DNA from: G020353115 sp964640125
Lineage (GTDB): Bacteria; Bacteroidota; Bacteroidia; Bacteroidales; VadinHA17
Length of the DNA stretch: 17,306 nucleotides
Direction of reading: 5' to 3'
Assembly (NCBI GenBank): GCA_964640125.1
Contig: CAZXGG010000071.1
Span: forward strand, 1-17,306
The position numbers and the translations under genes are program-made. The notes beneath the pieces are model-generated. The model saw nothing but the letters and a program-made list of their open reading frames with translations. It did no database searches and had not been told where the DNA came from. Numbering within the stretch: the first letter of the stretch is position 1; every line of letters begins with the position of its first letter. Shown piece after piece: positions 1 through 7,633 of the stretch.

Positions 1-167
1 CCTCAATCATCCGATTACTCACTGCTTCCAGCAGTTCGTGAGCTCGTCATCACTTTGTTCTTCCTCGGTTGGGACTTTTGTGTCTTCTATTTGTTCAAGT
101 TATTATTTATTTGACTCGTCTGAAAAAATTTGTAACTTGTTGTAATTAATCCTAAAACCTATTTGAA

Positions 168-653
168 ATGAGAAACCTACTATTTTTAATTACTGGAATT
201 TTACTTTTTTTGACAAACTGCGCACCGGTTGAGAAGCCAATGACTCCTGAAGAGAAGGCTGAAATTGAAACCACAATTACAGAGCTATTTGACTCAATTA
301 CTCAAGATTTGCTTTCCCTTAATTACGAGAGATTATTCTCCTATTATAATTTTGATGAAAATTTATCCTTCATTATTGATGGTGTAATTACCGTTGGTGG
401 AGATACAATCAGAAAGATGTTTGATACAAACACCGGTTATATTAAAGAGTTCATAACTTATGAGGCAGACGATTTAAAAATTATTGTTTTTGACCGTGAT
501 TTGGTCCTTACTATGGGACCCTTTGAAGAAACTTACATAACAACTTCAGATGACACAATGCATGTTAAGGGAACCACCAGCTATCTTTTACAGCTCGTTG
601 AAGACAGTTGGAAGATAACACATGGTACCGGAGTTCATAAGATTGATAAATAA
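168..653 (+). CDS. Small lipoprotein with an NTF2/SnoaL-like fold (putative)
   Basis: The 161-residue product starts with a short basic n-region and a hydrophobic stretch ending in a lipobox-like L-T-N-C (Cys18), so it is probably a lipoprotein facing the periplasm or exposed at the cell surface. The rest (residues about 30-158) has a predicted alternation of helix and strands (an EEKAEIETTITELFDSI helix, an F-x-x-Y-x-F segment, and the closing strands around YLLQLVEDSWKITHG). This is what NTF2/SnoaL/DUF4440-like proteins look like, and the final 'W-K-I-x-H-x' strand is typical of them. Many members have no known reaction and none can be assigned here. It stands alone: 334 bases of hairpin repeats separate it from the next gene. 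The ATG is the only start that keeps the signal peptide. Gene reality is well supported; the fold is inferred from sequence character only. Confidence 0.8.
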   Translation: MRNLLFLITGILLFLTNCAPVEKPMTPEEKAEIETTITELFDSITQDLLSLNYERLFSYYNFDENLSFIIDGVITVGGDTIRKMFDTNTGYIKEFITYEADDLKIIVFDRDLVLTMGPFEETYITTSDDTMHVKGTTSYLLQLVEDSWKITHGTGVHKIDK

Positions 654-678
654 TATAATCTTTATTAAGTTATCGAAT

Positions 679-840
679 GAGCCTCAATAATACGGTTGGG
701 GCTCCTCTGCTCAATCTGGCTCCTCGCTAAATTAGTCCACTGGACTAATTATTAACGCTCGGCCCTGTACCTTAATTTGTCTCTGTATTTAAGGTAAATA
801 AATCCCGGATGGGATTTAATAATGAATAGCCCCGGGCCCA
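679..840. repeat. Cluster of small hairpins downstream of the first lipoprotein gene
   Basis: The gap holds a chain of simple inverted repeats and no credible gene. GAGCCTCAA (679-687) pairs with TTGGGGCTC (696-704) with one G-T pair; lying 26 nt after the stop codon it may help end the transcript, but no T-run follows. AATTAGTCC (730-738) pairs perfectly with GGACTAATT (742-750) over a 3-nt loop. TACCTTAA (768-775) pairs with TTAAGGTA (789-796). AAATCCC (800-806) pairs with GGGATTT (811-817). The three-way-junction repeat at 841-890 follows directly. Confidence 0.75.
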
Positions 841-890
841 CCCTGTGAAATAGTGGCACAGCCACTAATGCGAAGCATTATTTCACAGGG
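841..890. repeat. Three-way-junction repeat, copy 1
   Basis: An outer 11-bp stem (CCCTGTGAAAT, 841-851, with ATTTCACAGGG, 880-890) encloses two hairpins with no unpaired base between them. Arm 1 is AGTGGC-ACA-GCCACT (852-866) and arm 2 is AATGC-GAA-GCATT (867-879). Copies 2 (7584-7633) and 3 (8396-8443) share the outer stem and the two-arm layout but have different arm sequences. The first 38 bases of a spurious N-terminal extension of the next gene (a GTG at 853) fall inside this element. Confidence 0.9.
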
Positions 891-987
891 CAAGCCTCTA
901 CGAGGTTGTATATTGGATTTCAAATCGTTTTGGACTATATTTATATATCCAAACCTGCTCAACACTAAACAAATTCAATACTCTGTC

Positions 988-2250
988 ATGAAAAAAACAG
1001 TCAAAATACTTCTGTACTCCATTCTGGTTATTATCATCGGTGGATTTGTATTCCTTTACATTTATTACCACACTTATTCACCTGAACGGGATGACATTGA
1101 TATCGTTAATGAAAACCTGGTTTATTACCAGGAAACATACGATGAATCAAGAAATGCCTTCCTAACCGGTGTAGCCGATGTAAGGAAGAAATTCAAGAAT
1201 GTCAAAACAACTGAATTCCAGGTAATAAGCGATATTGATTCAAACCTGATAATGGATCTGTGTTATATCCCACCCCAACAGGATACAAACCGGTTGTTTG
1301 TGTTGATTTCCGGCACCCACGGAATTGAGGGTTACGCGGGTAGTGCCATCCAGCAGATGTTTATGAAAGAGTTTCTTGACAGTGAGATCGTAAAAGATAT
1401 GGGTGTTCTGCTTATTCACTCCTTCAATCCGTTCGGTCAAAAATATTACAGGAAAGCAACTGAATTTAATGTTGACCTTAACCGTAATTGCGGGATAGGC
1501 ATTTCCCTTTTTGAGAACAAAAATCCCGGCTACGGGGACCTCTACGATTTGCTTTGTCCTTCCGGTGTAGTAAACAAAAACAGTCTGCGCAACCAGTTCT
1601 TCTACCTTGTTGCGATCTGGAATATCCTGAAAGAATCTATGGCTACACTGAGAGAGGCTGCTACTATAGGGCAATATGATTACCCGGAAGGATTTTTCTA
1701 CGGCGGAGACGACTTTACACCTCAAACAGCAGCACTGAAGACACTTTTTCCGGAAATTTTCGAACCTTATGACCTGATTTTTGCCATCGATCTACATACA
1801 GGTTACGGCGAATGGGCAAAGCTTCATCTTTTTCCAAATCCTGAAAAGAATGTGGAGATCAAATCCCTGATCGAATCTCTTTTTGAAGGACATCATATCG
1901 ACTGGGGAGATAGTGAAGACTTCTACACCATTGTCGGAGATCTTTCCGGTCTCATCAAACAGGTCAAACCGGATGCTTTTACGCTCTGTATGCCATTTGA
2001 GTTCGGTACCCTGAATTCCCAGGAGACCATCGGATCCCTTCAATCCGTTCATAGAATGATCCTGGAAAACCAGGGGTATAATAACGGCTTTAAGAATCAA
2101 AAATCTGAGAGGAAAGTATTGGATGATTTCCGGGAGATGTACTACCCCAATTCGGAAGCCTGGCGATCCGAGGTAATCCGGCAATCAAGGGAAATGCTTG
2201 AATCTTGCCTTTCCCGTTATCTGGTGATGGAAATTGGAAGTGACAAGTAA
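988..2250 (+). CDS. Membrane-anchored DUF2817/M14-superfamily zinc hydrolase
   Basis: The 420-residue protein has an N-terminal transmembrane anchor (about residues 5-25) and then a DUF2817-type domain of the M14 metallocarboxypeptidase/deacylase superfamily. The visible zinc-site motifs are SGTHGIEG, giving the H-x-x-E pair His111 and Glu114, and the third ligand in DLHTG, His270. The D-L-N-R-N motif at 163-167 matches the substrate-binding Asn-Arg region of M14 enzymes. Glu338 in the F-E-F-G-T motif is the probable catalytic base. The active site should face the periplasm. The substrate is unknown; peptide or amide cleavage is the family expectation. The start at 988 is chosen because it gives a clean membrane anchor, while the open frame back to 853 runs through a repeat. 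It stands alone, convergent with the small membrane-protein genes downstream. Confidence 0.87.
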   Translation: MKKTVKILLYSILVIIIGGFVFLYIYYHTYSPERDDIDIVNENLVYYQETYDESRNAFLTGVADVRKKFKNVKTTEFQVISDIDSNLIMDLCYIPPQQDTNRLFVLISGTHGIEGYAGSAIQQMFMKEFLDSEIVKDMGVLLIHSFNPFGQKYYRKATEFNVDLNRNCGIGISLFENKNPGYGDLYDLLCPSGVVNKNSLRNQFFYLVAIWNILKESMATLREAATIGQYDYPEGFFYGGDDFTPQTAALKTLFPEIFEPYDLIFAIDLHTGYGEWAKLHLFPNPEKNVEIKSLIESLFEGHHIDWGDSEDFYTIVGDLSGLIKQVKPDAFTLCMPFEFGTLNSQETIGSLQSVHRMILENQGYNNGFKNQKSERKVLDDFREMYYPNSEAWRSEVIRQSREMLESCLSRYLVMEIGSDK

Positions 2251-2350
2251 TCCACCTGTATCAAAACTTCTGACGACAAAAACAGGCGGTTCGAAAGGTC
2301 TTAACCCACCGGTATAATTATCGCCCTTTCTGAATGTCGAATAAATTATC

Positions 2351-2605
2351 CTAACTAGTATTGCGCTTGTTCAATTCTTTATTGATGTTTTTTAATCCTG
2401 CATACATCAGTAGTACAAAACCAAGGCATGCAATGGCCGGAATAAAAAGAGAAATACAAAAACCTTTACCAGCAATCAGATCATAGATGAACAGTGCTAC
2501 ATCTAAAACAAAAGCTATGGTCAGTATTCCCAATACCGCCTGAATAAGTCTCTTCCTTTTTACAAGCTGTTTCAGGCTAAAATCTTCAATGTTTTCTTGT
2601 GCCAT
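2351..2605 (-). CDS. Small two-helix membrane protein, paralogue A
   Basis: The 84-residue protein has a charged amphipathic N-terminus (IEDFSLKQLVKRKR), two hydrophobic helices at about residues 20-41 and 49-70, and a conserved basic C-terminal tail (KNINKELNKRN). Both ends are charged and probably cytoplasmic. It is clearly paralogous to the product of 7879-8133, with which it shares the IYDLIAG turn between the helices and the LMYxGLxNINKEL tail. It is more distantly similar to the gene 8 bp upstream (2614-2874), with which it must be co-transcribed. It matches no enzyme or transporter family I recognise. Conservation between paralogues at the protein level supports a real gene. Function unknown. 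Confidence 0.8.
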   Translation of the reverse strand: MAQENIEDFSLKQLVKRKRLIQAVLGILTIAFVLDVALFIYDLIAGKGFCISLFIPAIACLGFVLLMYAGLKNINKELNKRNTS

Positions 2606-2613
2606 AATAAATA

Positions 2614-2874
2614 CTATTGGTTCCTTCTTTTAATTTCTTCATTAAGCTTCCTGATCTTATACAGATTCTCCCCTGTAACTAAAACAAATCCTACAGCAAT
2701 AAAAATGTACGTATGGATATAATTGTAAGGAGTCTCTTTCACCAGATCCAGATAGATTATATAAACGGTTAATAAGGGAATAACAATTACAGTGAACAAT
2801 AACCTGTAGATTTGAGTTTTCTTCTTTTTTTGTAAATCTTCCCTGCTCAATTCTTCTATGTCCACCCGGGCCAT
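2614..2874 (-). CDS. Small two-helix membrane protein, first gene of the cassette
   Basis: The 86-residue protein has the same plan as its neighbour: an acidic-then-basic amphipathic start (VDIEELSREDLQKKKK), two hydrophobic helices (about residues 22-43 and 52-70), and a charged tail (LNEEIKRRN). The I-E-E/D-x-S-x-x-x-L-x-K-K/R-K start and the N-x-E-x-x-K-R-N end recur in all three small membrane proteins of this window, so I read them as one divergent family. It precedes 2351-2605 by 8 bp, and a -7 box (TATATTTG on the minus strand at 2914-2907) lies about 33 bases upstream. No function can be assigned. Confidence 0.77.
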   Translation of the reverse strand: MARVDIEELSREDLQKKKKTQIYRLLFTVIVIPLLTVYIIYLDLVKETPYNYIHTYIFIAVGFVLVTGENLYKIRKLNEEIKRRNQ

Positions 2875-2906
2875 TATGGATAGTTTAAATCTTAGCTATA
2901 GAAATT

Positions 2907-2914
2907 CAAATATA
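2907..2914 (-). promoter_or_regulatory. Promoter -7 box of the small membrane-protein cassette
   Basis: The minus strand reads TATATTTG, a full match to the Bacteroidota TAnnTTTG element, about 33 nt before the start codon at 2874. The same box, followed by the same GAA(A)TTTCT-like bases, lies before the paralogous gene at 8133. No convincing -33 TTTG is present. The whole upstream block from about 2900 to 3020 resembles 8160-8280, including a shared AAATTAAATCGGT core (about 2988-3000 and 8246-8258). Confidence 0.6.
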
Positions 2915-3099
2915 TAATAATTTAAAGATAACGTACTGAACTCACTAAATCAAAATAACTTTACAGGGGATAAACCATCATCCGTACAAATTAAATCGGT
3001 TGTTGTCTCTATTTATAAAAACTCAAATACCAAACTTAAAAACCCGGAAGTTCTTTCGAAATAACATGCAGCATCTGTTTTTTTTTATCGTCCATTAAA

Positions 3100-3129
3100 T
3101 AACAGTGTTAATATTATTAACAGTGTTAA
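3100..3129. promoter_or_regulatory. Two tandem palindromic operators in front of the TetR-family gene
   Basis: TAACAGTGTTA (3100-3110) and TTAACAGTGTTAA (3117-3129) are odd-centred perfect palindromes (TAACA-n-TGTTA) with centres 18 bp apart. They end 15 nt before the start codon of the regulator gene. Two near-identical palindromes at this place are the usual sign of an autoregulated TetR operator, and binding there would probably block transcription of the whole regulator-hydrolase operon. That the neighbouring TetR protein binds them is inferred. Confidence 0.75.
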
Positions 3130-3143
3130 CTTAATTTTTAATT

Positions 3144-3761
3144 ATGACCATAAAAGACAGGAAAGAAAGAGAAAGGGAGGCATTGAAATCAAAAATTCTG
3201 TTTGAAGCTGAAAAGATATTAGCAAACAAAGGGATTGAAAACCTCTCAATGCGTAAGATCGCCAGTGAAATAGAATACTCTCCAACGACCATTTACCGCT
3301 TTTTTAAAGATAAAGAAAGCTTACTGACTGCAATAATCCGTAGAAACCAGAATGAGATCAAGAGACGATTTCAAAGAATACTGGAGGATGAGTCATTAAA
3401 TGCTCTGGATACTCTTAAATATTTGATATCAGAGTATATAAGATTTGGCCTTGAGTTCCAGGACACCTATACACTTTATACAAAATTATGCTCTTTTGAA
3501 ATAGTTGATGGAGAAATTTATGAAATCATTGGTGGGGAGAGATACCGGATTTTTTCATCCTGGCAGGATCAGATTGACATCTTAATTAATGAGGGTAGGA
3601 TTTCCGGTTATGGGTCAATCGATATAATACTATTGATCTGGCATGTTACGCATGGATATATAAGCAATAGAATTTCTGTTAAGAATTTCAATTGGAAAGA
3701 TACTGATGAGGAGATAGGTGGTCTGATTGATATGATTTTTAATGGGATACTAATCAAATAA
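3144..3761 (+). CDS. TetR/AcrR-family transcriptional regulator with WHG-like C-terminal domain
   Basis: The 205-residue protein has the N-terminal TetR helix-turn-helix at about residues 20-65. The pattern ILANKGIENLSMRKIA-SEIEYSPTTIYRFFKDKESLL has the recognition helix ending in T-I-Y-R-F-F. The C-terminal ligand domain carries I-W-H-V-T-H-G near residue 171, like the W-x-x-x-H-G signature of the WHG group. It probably represses its own operon until an effector (unknown, plausibly a lipid or aromatic compound) binds. The hydrolase gene starts 12 bp after its stop, so the two should share one transcript. Two tandem palindromes lie just upstream. The A-rich, low-GC character resembles the hydrolase gene next to it. 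Confidence 0.92.
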   Translation: MTIKDRKEREREALKSKILFEAEKILANKGIENLSMRKIASEIEYSPTTIYRFFKDKESLLTAIIRRNQNEIKRRFQRILEDESLNALDTLKYLISEYIRFGLEFQDTYTLYTKLCSFEIVDGEIYEIIGGERYRIFSSWQDQIDILINEGRISGYGSIDIILLIWHVTHGYISNRISVKNFNWKDTDEEIGGLIDMIFNGILIK

Positions 3762-3773
3762 AAAAATAAAACC

Positions 3774-5105
3774 ATGAAAAGATTTTATGTCGCTCTATTA
3801 TGCCTGGGTATGTTAACTATATATTCAGTGGCAAGATGCCAGGAGCGTTCAGGAGAAATGAAAATAGTGATTGAATCACAAAAGGCTCTGTATGGAACCA
3901 CTCCGCAAATTAAAGTCATTGGTTTATCCCCGTGTGAAGAGATTACCATTCAAACCAGTTCAACCGATGAAAAGGGAATACATTGGAAGGCAAAGGCGAA
4001 ATTCCACTCCAATGAAGCAGGTCAGGTTGATCTTAGTAAGAACGCGCCTTTTACAGGTGATTACGAGGGTATTGATAACCTGGGTCTGTTCTGGTCGATG
4101 GGGCCATCTGGTACAGAGAGCAAGGAATTAAATTACGCATACAATCGGGATAAAAGTCTCACAATCACAATCAGTGCAACTGATTCAGAAGGAAAAACAG
4201 TAAAAGAGGATTTAGAGCGGTATTACAAAGATCCTCAAAGAAAATTGACCTTCTATACGCTTGATGAGAACGGGCTTAAGGGAACCTTGTTTTCACCCCT
4301 AGGTTCAAAGGAATACCCCGGTATTATACTGCTTACAGGCTCAGGCGGAGGTGATATTAAATGGCTAGCTAAAGCTATTGCTTCAAATGGATTTTCAGTT
4401 CTGACCCTTCCATATTTTAACTACCCCGGGCTACCTGATGGACTGGTCAACATCCCGGTTGAATACTTTGAGAAAGCTGTTAAATGGATGAAAAACCAGA
4501 AAACAGTAATGAACGGGAATATTGGACTGATAGGTGGATCCAGGGGAGGAGAGCTTGTTCTGCTACTTGGAAGTATGTTTGATGAATTTGATGCCATTGT
4601 TGCCTGGTCTCCAGCAGCACATTTATGGATGGGTGAGAATTATACAGATCTTGTACCTTCATGGACTTATGAGGGAAAGGCGTTACCTTATCTCGGTAAG
4701 GTTTTTAATGAAGAGGAAATGAATATGTTCATGAGTGGGCAGATGACATCATTTGTGGATTACTTCAGAAATTGCTTAAACAATACTGATCCGGATCTGG
4801 TTGAGATGGCCCGAATAAAGGTTGAGAAAATCAGATCAAATTTATTCTTACTTGCAGCTACGGATGATAATACCTGGCCATCATCTGAATATGTCAAGAT
4901 GATTATGGACCGGTTAAAAGAAGAAGAATCCGGATACGAATATCTGTATATCTGTGCCGAAGGTGCCGGTCATATGGTATTCCTGCCTGATTTGATCCCC
5001 GGTAAGTATAGGGCTTTCAACGGAGGTACTCCGGAAATGGATCTAAAATATGGACTTGAATCATGGCAGAAAATGATGGATTTCCTGCATAACTGTCTTG
5101 ATTAG
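3774..5105 (+). CDS. Exported BAAT/acyl-CoA thioesterase-like alpha/beta hydrolase
   Basis: The 443-residue product begins with a signal peptide (about residues 1-22). Next comes a domain like the N-terminal immunoglobulin-like domain of acyl-CoA thioesterase / bile acid-CoA:amino acid N-acyltransferase proteins (about 35-150, with the motif G-L-F-W-S-M). The C-terminal alpha/beta-hydrolase (BAAT_C) domain spans about 165-440. The nucleophile elbow G-G-S-R-G-G puts Ser256 where mammalian BAAT has Cys, so hydrolysis rather than acyl transfer is more likely. Asp364 or Asp365 (A-T-D-D-N-T-W) and His400 (G-A-G-H-M) complete the triad. Export is odd for a CoA-thioester enzyme, as CoA esters are cytoplasmic, so the true substrate may be another ester. 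It is the second gene of the TetR operon. Confidence 0.88.
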   Translation: MKRFYVALLCLGMLTIYSVARCQERSGEMKIVIESQKALYGTTPQIKVIGLSPCEEITIQTSSTDEKGIHWKAKAKFHSNEAGQVDLSKNAPFTGDYEGIDNLGLFWSMGPSGTESKELNYAYNRDKSLTITISATDSEGKTVKEDLERYYKDPQRKLTFYTLDENGLKGTLFSPLGSKEYPGIILLTGSGGGDIKWLAKAIASNGFSVLTLPYFNYPGLPDGLVNIPVEYFEKAVKWMKNQKTVMNGNIGLIGGSRGGELVLLLGSMFDEFDAIVAWSPAAHLWMGENYTDLVPSWTYEGKALPYLGKVFNEEEMNMFMSGQMTSFVDYFRNCLNNTDPDLVEMARIKVEKIRSNLFLLAATDDNTWPSSEYVKMIMDRLKEEESGYEYLYICAEGAGHMVFLPDLIPGKYRAFNGGTPEMDLKYGLESWQKMMDFLHNCLD

Positions 5106-5125
5106 TGTGAGAAAAGAAAAACAAG

Positions 5126-5170
5126 CTGGAGATTGGAACTGTTTCCGCGGAGGAAGTTGGCAGTTGGCTT
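5126..5170 (+). repeat. EEVxxWL-encoding tail motif, copy 1
   Basis: These 45 nt translate to LEIGTVSAEEVGSWL and lie 20 nt after the hydrolase stop codon, in a different frame, with no start codon of their own. Copies occur at 7322-7366 (LEIGTVTPEEVKEWL) and 16934-16969 (LGLSPEEVEGWL), each just after an unrelated gene. A short AGCAGT-type low-complexity run follows at about 5177-5207. Confidence 0.6.
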
Positions 5171-5213
5171 GAAAAAGTAAGCAGTAAGCAGTCTGCAGTC
5201 CACAGTCAAATTA

Positions 5214-5244
5214 CTTCATAATTCGACATTCTTTGCTCGATATT
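5214..5244. repeat. Dispersed ATTCGACATTC-type AT-rich repeat
   Basis: A 31-base stretch beginning CTTCATAATTCGACATTC and ending TCGATATT is matched at 7521-7551 with 28 of 31 bases identical. Degenerate relatives made of TTCGATATTC-like words occur at about 16988-17070. No coding potential is evident. The remaining gap 5106-5553 holds only repeats, an inverted repeat and a promoter. Confidence 0.7.
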
Positions 5245-5302
5245 GGATATTTCTCTTTCTGATTGTCCTCTAATTTTCAATGGTAAATATAACAAAATGA
5301 TT

Positions 5303-5351
5303 CCGGTCCAACTACAGTTTTTATTCAACTGGAAAACCACTCATGGACCGG
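5303..5351. repeat. CCGGTCCA...TGGACCGG repeat, copy 1
   Basis: A 49-nt element bounded by a perfect 8-bp inverted repeat (CCGGTCCA at 5303-5310, TGGACCGG at 5344-5351), with ACTACA directly after the left end and a loop containing TTCAACTGGAAAA. Copies 2 (8534-8582) and 3 (13549-13597) have exactly the same length. Confidence 0.88.
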
Positions 5352-5444
5352 ACATTACCAAACGATTTTGTATACATTACGAATACCGTTACCAAACAAC
5401 GAAACGGGCTTCGTTACCCAATACCGATAACCGAATAAATCAAA

Positions 5445-5496
5445 CTCGTACCACGAACTGCCAATACTTCAGCCCAATGCTCAGTCGTAGTACGAG
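5445..5496. promoter_or_regulatory. Inverted repeat just upstream of the TPR-protein promoter
   Basis: CTCGTACCACGA (5445-5456) and TCGTAGTACGAG (5485-5496) are inverted with one mismatch in 12 bp. The right half ends 4 nt before the TTGTTGG element of the putative promoter. It could be a regulator-binding site or the 3' stem of a repeat. A second small hairpin (AACGAA/TTCGTT, about 5398-5415) lies to its left. No regulator can be linked to it. Confidence 0.45.
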
Positions 5497-5500
5497 GATT

Positions 5501-5534
5501 TTGTTGGAATTGATATATACTTAATCTATATTTA
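5501..5534 (+). promoter_or_regulatory. Putative promoter of the TolB-like/TPR gene
   Basis: TTGTTGG (5501-5507) and TATATTTA (5527-5534, seven of eight to TAnnTTTG) are separated by 20 nt counted from the second TTG. This is the spacing expected of Bacteroidota housekeeping promoters. Transcription would begin near 5541 and leave a short leader before the ATG at 5554. Confidence 0.6.
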
Positions 5535-5553
5535 GCTATCCAAACCAACCCAT

Positions 5554-7320
5554 ATGCCTGAACAATCCAACAATCCATTTAAGTTCTGGGAAGAACTGAA
5601 ACGAAGGAAGGTTATACGTGTTATTACAGTTTACGCTGCTGCTGCATTTGTTATTATTGAGCTGATTAATAATATCACAGAACCTTTAAGATTACCTGAA
5701 TGGGTTCCTACATTGGTTATTGTTCTGCTTGCCATTGGATTCCTCATTTCTATTGTAATGTCGTGGATATTCGATATTACCCCCGAAGGAGTTCAAAAGA
5801 CTAAACCTGTAAGCAAGGAATCGGAACCAAAAAAAGAAAAGCCTTCAAGTACGATGGGCTGGAAGATTGCTACCTATACAAGCATTGTGGTGATTATCGG
5901 GTTGTTGATGATTAACATTTTTAGCAGAGAAAAGCAAACTGAAGACCTTACCGTATTGGAAAAATCCATTGCTGTACTCCCATTTGATAATATGAGTGAT
6001 GGCGAGGAATATCAATGGTTTGGTGATGCCATCACGGATGAAATCATTATGCAGTTATATAAAATCAATGCATTTGAGGTGAGGTCGAGGACATCAATCA
6101 TGCAATATAAGAACTCCGAAAAGGGAAGTCCCGTCATCGGTCAGGAACTGAAAGTGAATTACCTGTTAGAAGGATCAACTCAAAGATATGAAGATCAGGT
6201 TCGGATACGTGTGCAACTTATTCATGCGTCAACCGATAATCATATCTGGGGAGATATTTTTGAAGGGAATTGGAAAGACATCATGGATATGCAGATAAAT
6301 GTAGCAAAACAGGTAGCTCGTGAGTTAAAGACAGTACTCTCACCAAAAGAAATTAATCAAATTGAGAATAAGCCAACAGAAAATCCTGAGGCATATACTC
6401 TTTATTTGAAAGGACGTTACTTTTGGAATCACAGAACCAAGGAATCATTATCTAAAGCGATTGATTTTTTTAAACAGGCTGTTGAAGAAGATTCAAGTTA
6501 CGCCTTGGCATATATTGGATTAGCTGATTCCTATTCAATGTTACCGTGGTATGCTCCTCCTTCAAATCCTGAGTATTTCTTAACGGCAGAGGAAGCAGCA
6601 TTAAAAGCTCTGGAAATAGATAACTCTCTCGCCGAGGCTCATGCCTCTATAGGTTATATACATTTCAACGCATGGGAATTTAAAACTGCAGAGAAAGAAT
6701 TTCTTAAAGCCATTGAGCTTGATCCTGAATATGCAACAGTACACCACTGGTATGCTATGCTATTAGCCTGTACAGGACGTTTCGACCAGGCTATTGATGA
6801 AATATTTGAAGCACGTAACCTTGATCCATTATCATTAATAATAAATCAAAACACAGGTGTTATTTTGATTGGCACCCATCAATATGATAAGGCAATTGAA
6901 GCCCTGGAAAAAGTTATTGAAATTGATCCCGAGTTTCACTTTGTTCAACACCATCTTGCACGAGCAAATTTTTTTGCTGGAATGAATGAAAATGCCCTTT
7001 CAGTGATTCAGCAGAGTGAAAATAAGAGTGATAAAATATGGAAAGGAATTATTTATGCCCAAATGGGATACATGGATACAGCAAATCAAATACTGGATAA
7101 GTTCGTTTTGTTATCAGAAACCGAGTATATTTCACCATTTGAGTTAGCTATATTACATTTTTCTTTAGGCTCTGAAGAACAGGGCTTCAGTTACCTGGAA
7201 AAGGCGTATGAAATCCATGATTTACCCTTGGTTGAAATAAGGACGTATCCAGAATTAGATAAATTCGCCTCTGATCCAAGATTCATTGATCTATTAAAAA
7301 AAATGGGGCTGGAAGAATAA
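5554..7320 (+). CDS. TolB-like, TPR-containing membrane protein
   Basis: The 588-residue protein starts with the module F-K-F-W-E-E-L-K-R-R-K-V, followed by two helices (about 20-41 and 47-70), and a third helix at about 104-123. This module is common in Bacteroidota proteins that carry TolB-like and TPR domains, sometimes with adenylate-cyclase or DNA-binding domains. Residues about 135-270 are the TolB/FlgO-like part (SIAVLPFDNMS, the DAITDEI helix, and Y-L-L-E-G-S-T-Q-R / V-R-I-R-V-Q-L / I-W-G-D strands). The remaining 310 residues are TPR-like helical repeats with recurring A-Y, A-L, D-P-E/E-I-D-P words. No cyclase, kinase or DNA-binding domain is present, so this is probably a scaffold or sensor that holds partner proteins. 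The partners are unknown and no linked regulator is seen. Confidence 0.86.
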   Translation: MPEQSNNPFKFWEELKRRKVIRVITVYAAAAFVIIELINNITEPLRLPEWVPTLVIVLLAIGFLISIVMSWIFDITPEGVQKTKPVSKESEPKKEKPSSTMGWKIATYTSIVVIIGLLMINIFSREKQTEDLTVLEKSIAVLPFDNMSDGEEYQWFGDAITDEIIMQLYKINAFEVRSRTSIMQYKNSEKGSPVIGQELKVNYLLEGSTQRYEDQVRIRVQLIHASTDNHIWGDIFEGNWKDIMDMQINVAKQVARELKTVLSPKEINQIENKPTENPEAYTLYLKGRYFWNHRTKESLSKAIDFFKQAVEEDSSYALAYIGLADSYSMLPWYAPPSNPEYFLTAEEAALKALEIDNSLAEAHASIGYIHFNAWEFKTAEKEFLKAIELDPEYATVHHWYAMLLACTGRFDQAIDEIFEARNLDPLSLIINQNTGVILIGTHQYDKAIEALEKVIEIDPEFHFVQHHLARANFFAGMNENALSVIQQSENKSDKIWKGIIYAQMGYMDTANQILDKFVLLSETEYISPFELAILHFSLGSEEQGFSYLEKAYEIHDLPLVEIRTYPELDKFASDPRFIDLLKKMGLEE

Positions 7321-7321
7321 G

Positions 7322-7366
7322 CTGGAGATTGGGACGGTGACTCCGGAGGAAGTGAAGGAATGGCTG
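7322..7366 (+). repeat. EEVxxWL-encoding tail motif, copy 2
   Basis: Directly after the TPR-gene stop codon, in another frame, the DNA reads LEIGTVTPEEVKEWL and continues for 13 codons to a stop, with no start codon. It closely resembles 5126-5170 in DNA and in its theoretical translation. Confidence 0.6.
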
Positions 7367-7520
7367 TCAAGGTTATGCCATAGACATCCCTTGGGGATAA
7401 GTTAATAGGTTAATATGTTGATAAGTGAACGTAGTAGCTTCTTATGTTCCAATGAATAATGAACAAGCCTTCCTGTCGCAGGCAGGGAACACCGAATTAC
7501 GAATTAAGATCTTTTTTCCA

Positions 7521-7551
7521 CTTCATAATTCGACATTCGTTAATCGATATT
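7521..7551. repeat. Dispersed ATTCGACATTC-type AT-rich repeat, second copy
   Basis: This 31-base stretch matches 5214-5244 with 28 of 31 bases. It is followed by further TTCATTATTC words. Confidence 0.7.
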
Positions 7552-7583
7552 CATTATTCTTCTGGGCTGAGTCCACCAGCTGG

Positions 7584-7633
7584 CCATGTGAAATAGCGGT
7601 ATCACCGCTAATGCAAGGCAATATTTCACATGG
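7584..7633. repeat. Three-way-junction repeat, copy 2
   Basis: The outer stem CCATGTGAAAT (7584-7594) pairs with ATTTCACATGG (7623-7633). Arm 1 is AGCGGT-ATC-ACCGCT (7595-7609) and arm 2 is AATGC-AAG-GCAAT (7610-7622, one internal mismatch). Against copy 1, the C-to-A change in the outer stem is matched by the partner change G-to-T. Arm 1 differs but pairs perfectly. Confidence 0.88.

Noticed and set aside
1..114. Open frame at the left edge ending in a stop at 112-114, as the tail of a truncated gene
   Set aside because: Another frame of the same strand is equally open, and neither translation looks like a known protein end. Nothing can be assigned to 1-167.
137..165. TTG-N20-TATTTG as promoter of the first lipoprotein gene
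   Set aside because: Transcription would start after the ATG at 168, so it cannot serve that start codon.
853..987. 45-codon N-terminal extension of the DUF2817 protein from a GTG start
   Set aside because: It starts inside the three-way-junction repeat and places the membrane anchor internally. The ATG at 988 gives a normal anchor.
5243..5524. 93-codon open frame
   Set aside because: It runs through a CCGGTCCA repeat and hairpins, and its translation has no protein-like pattern.
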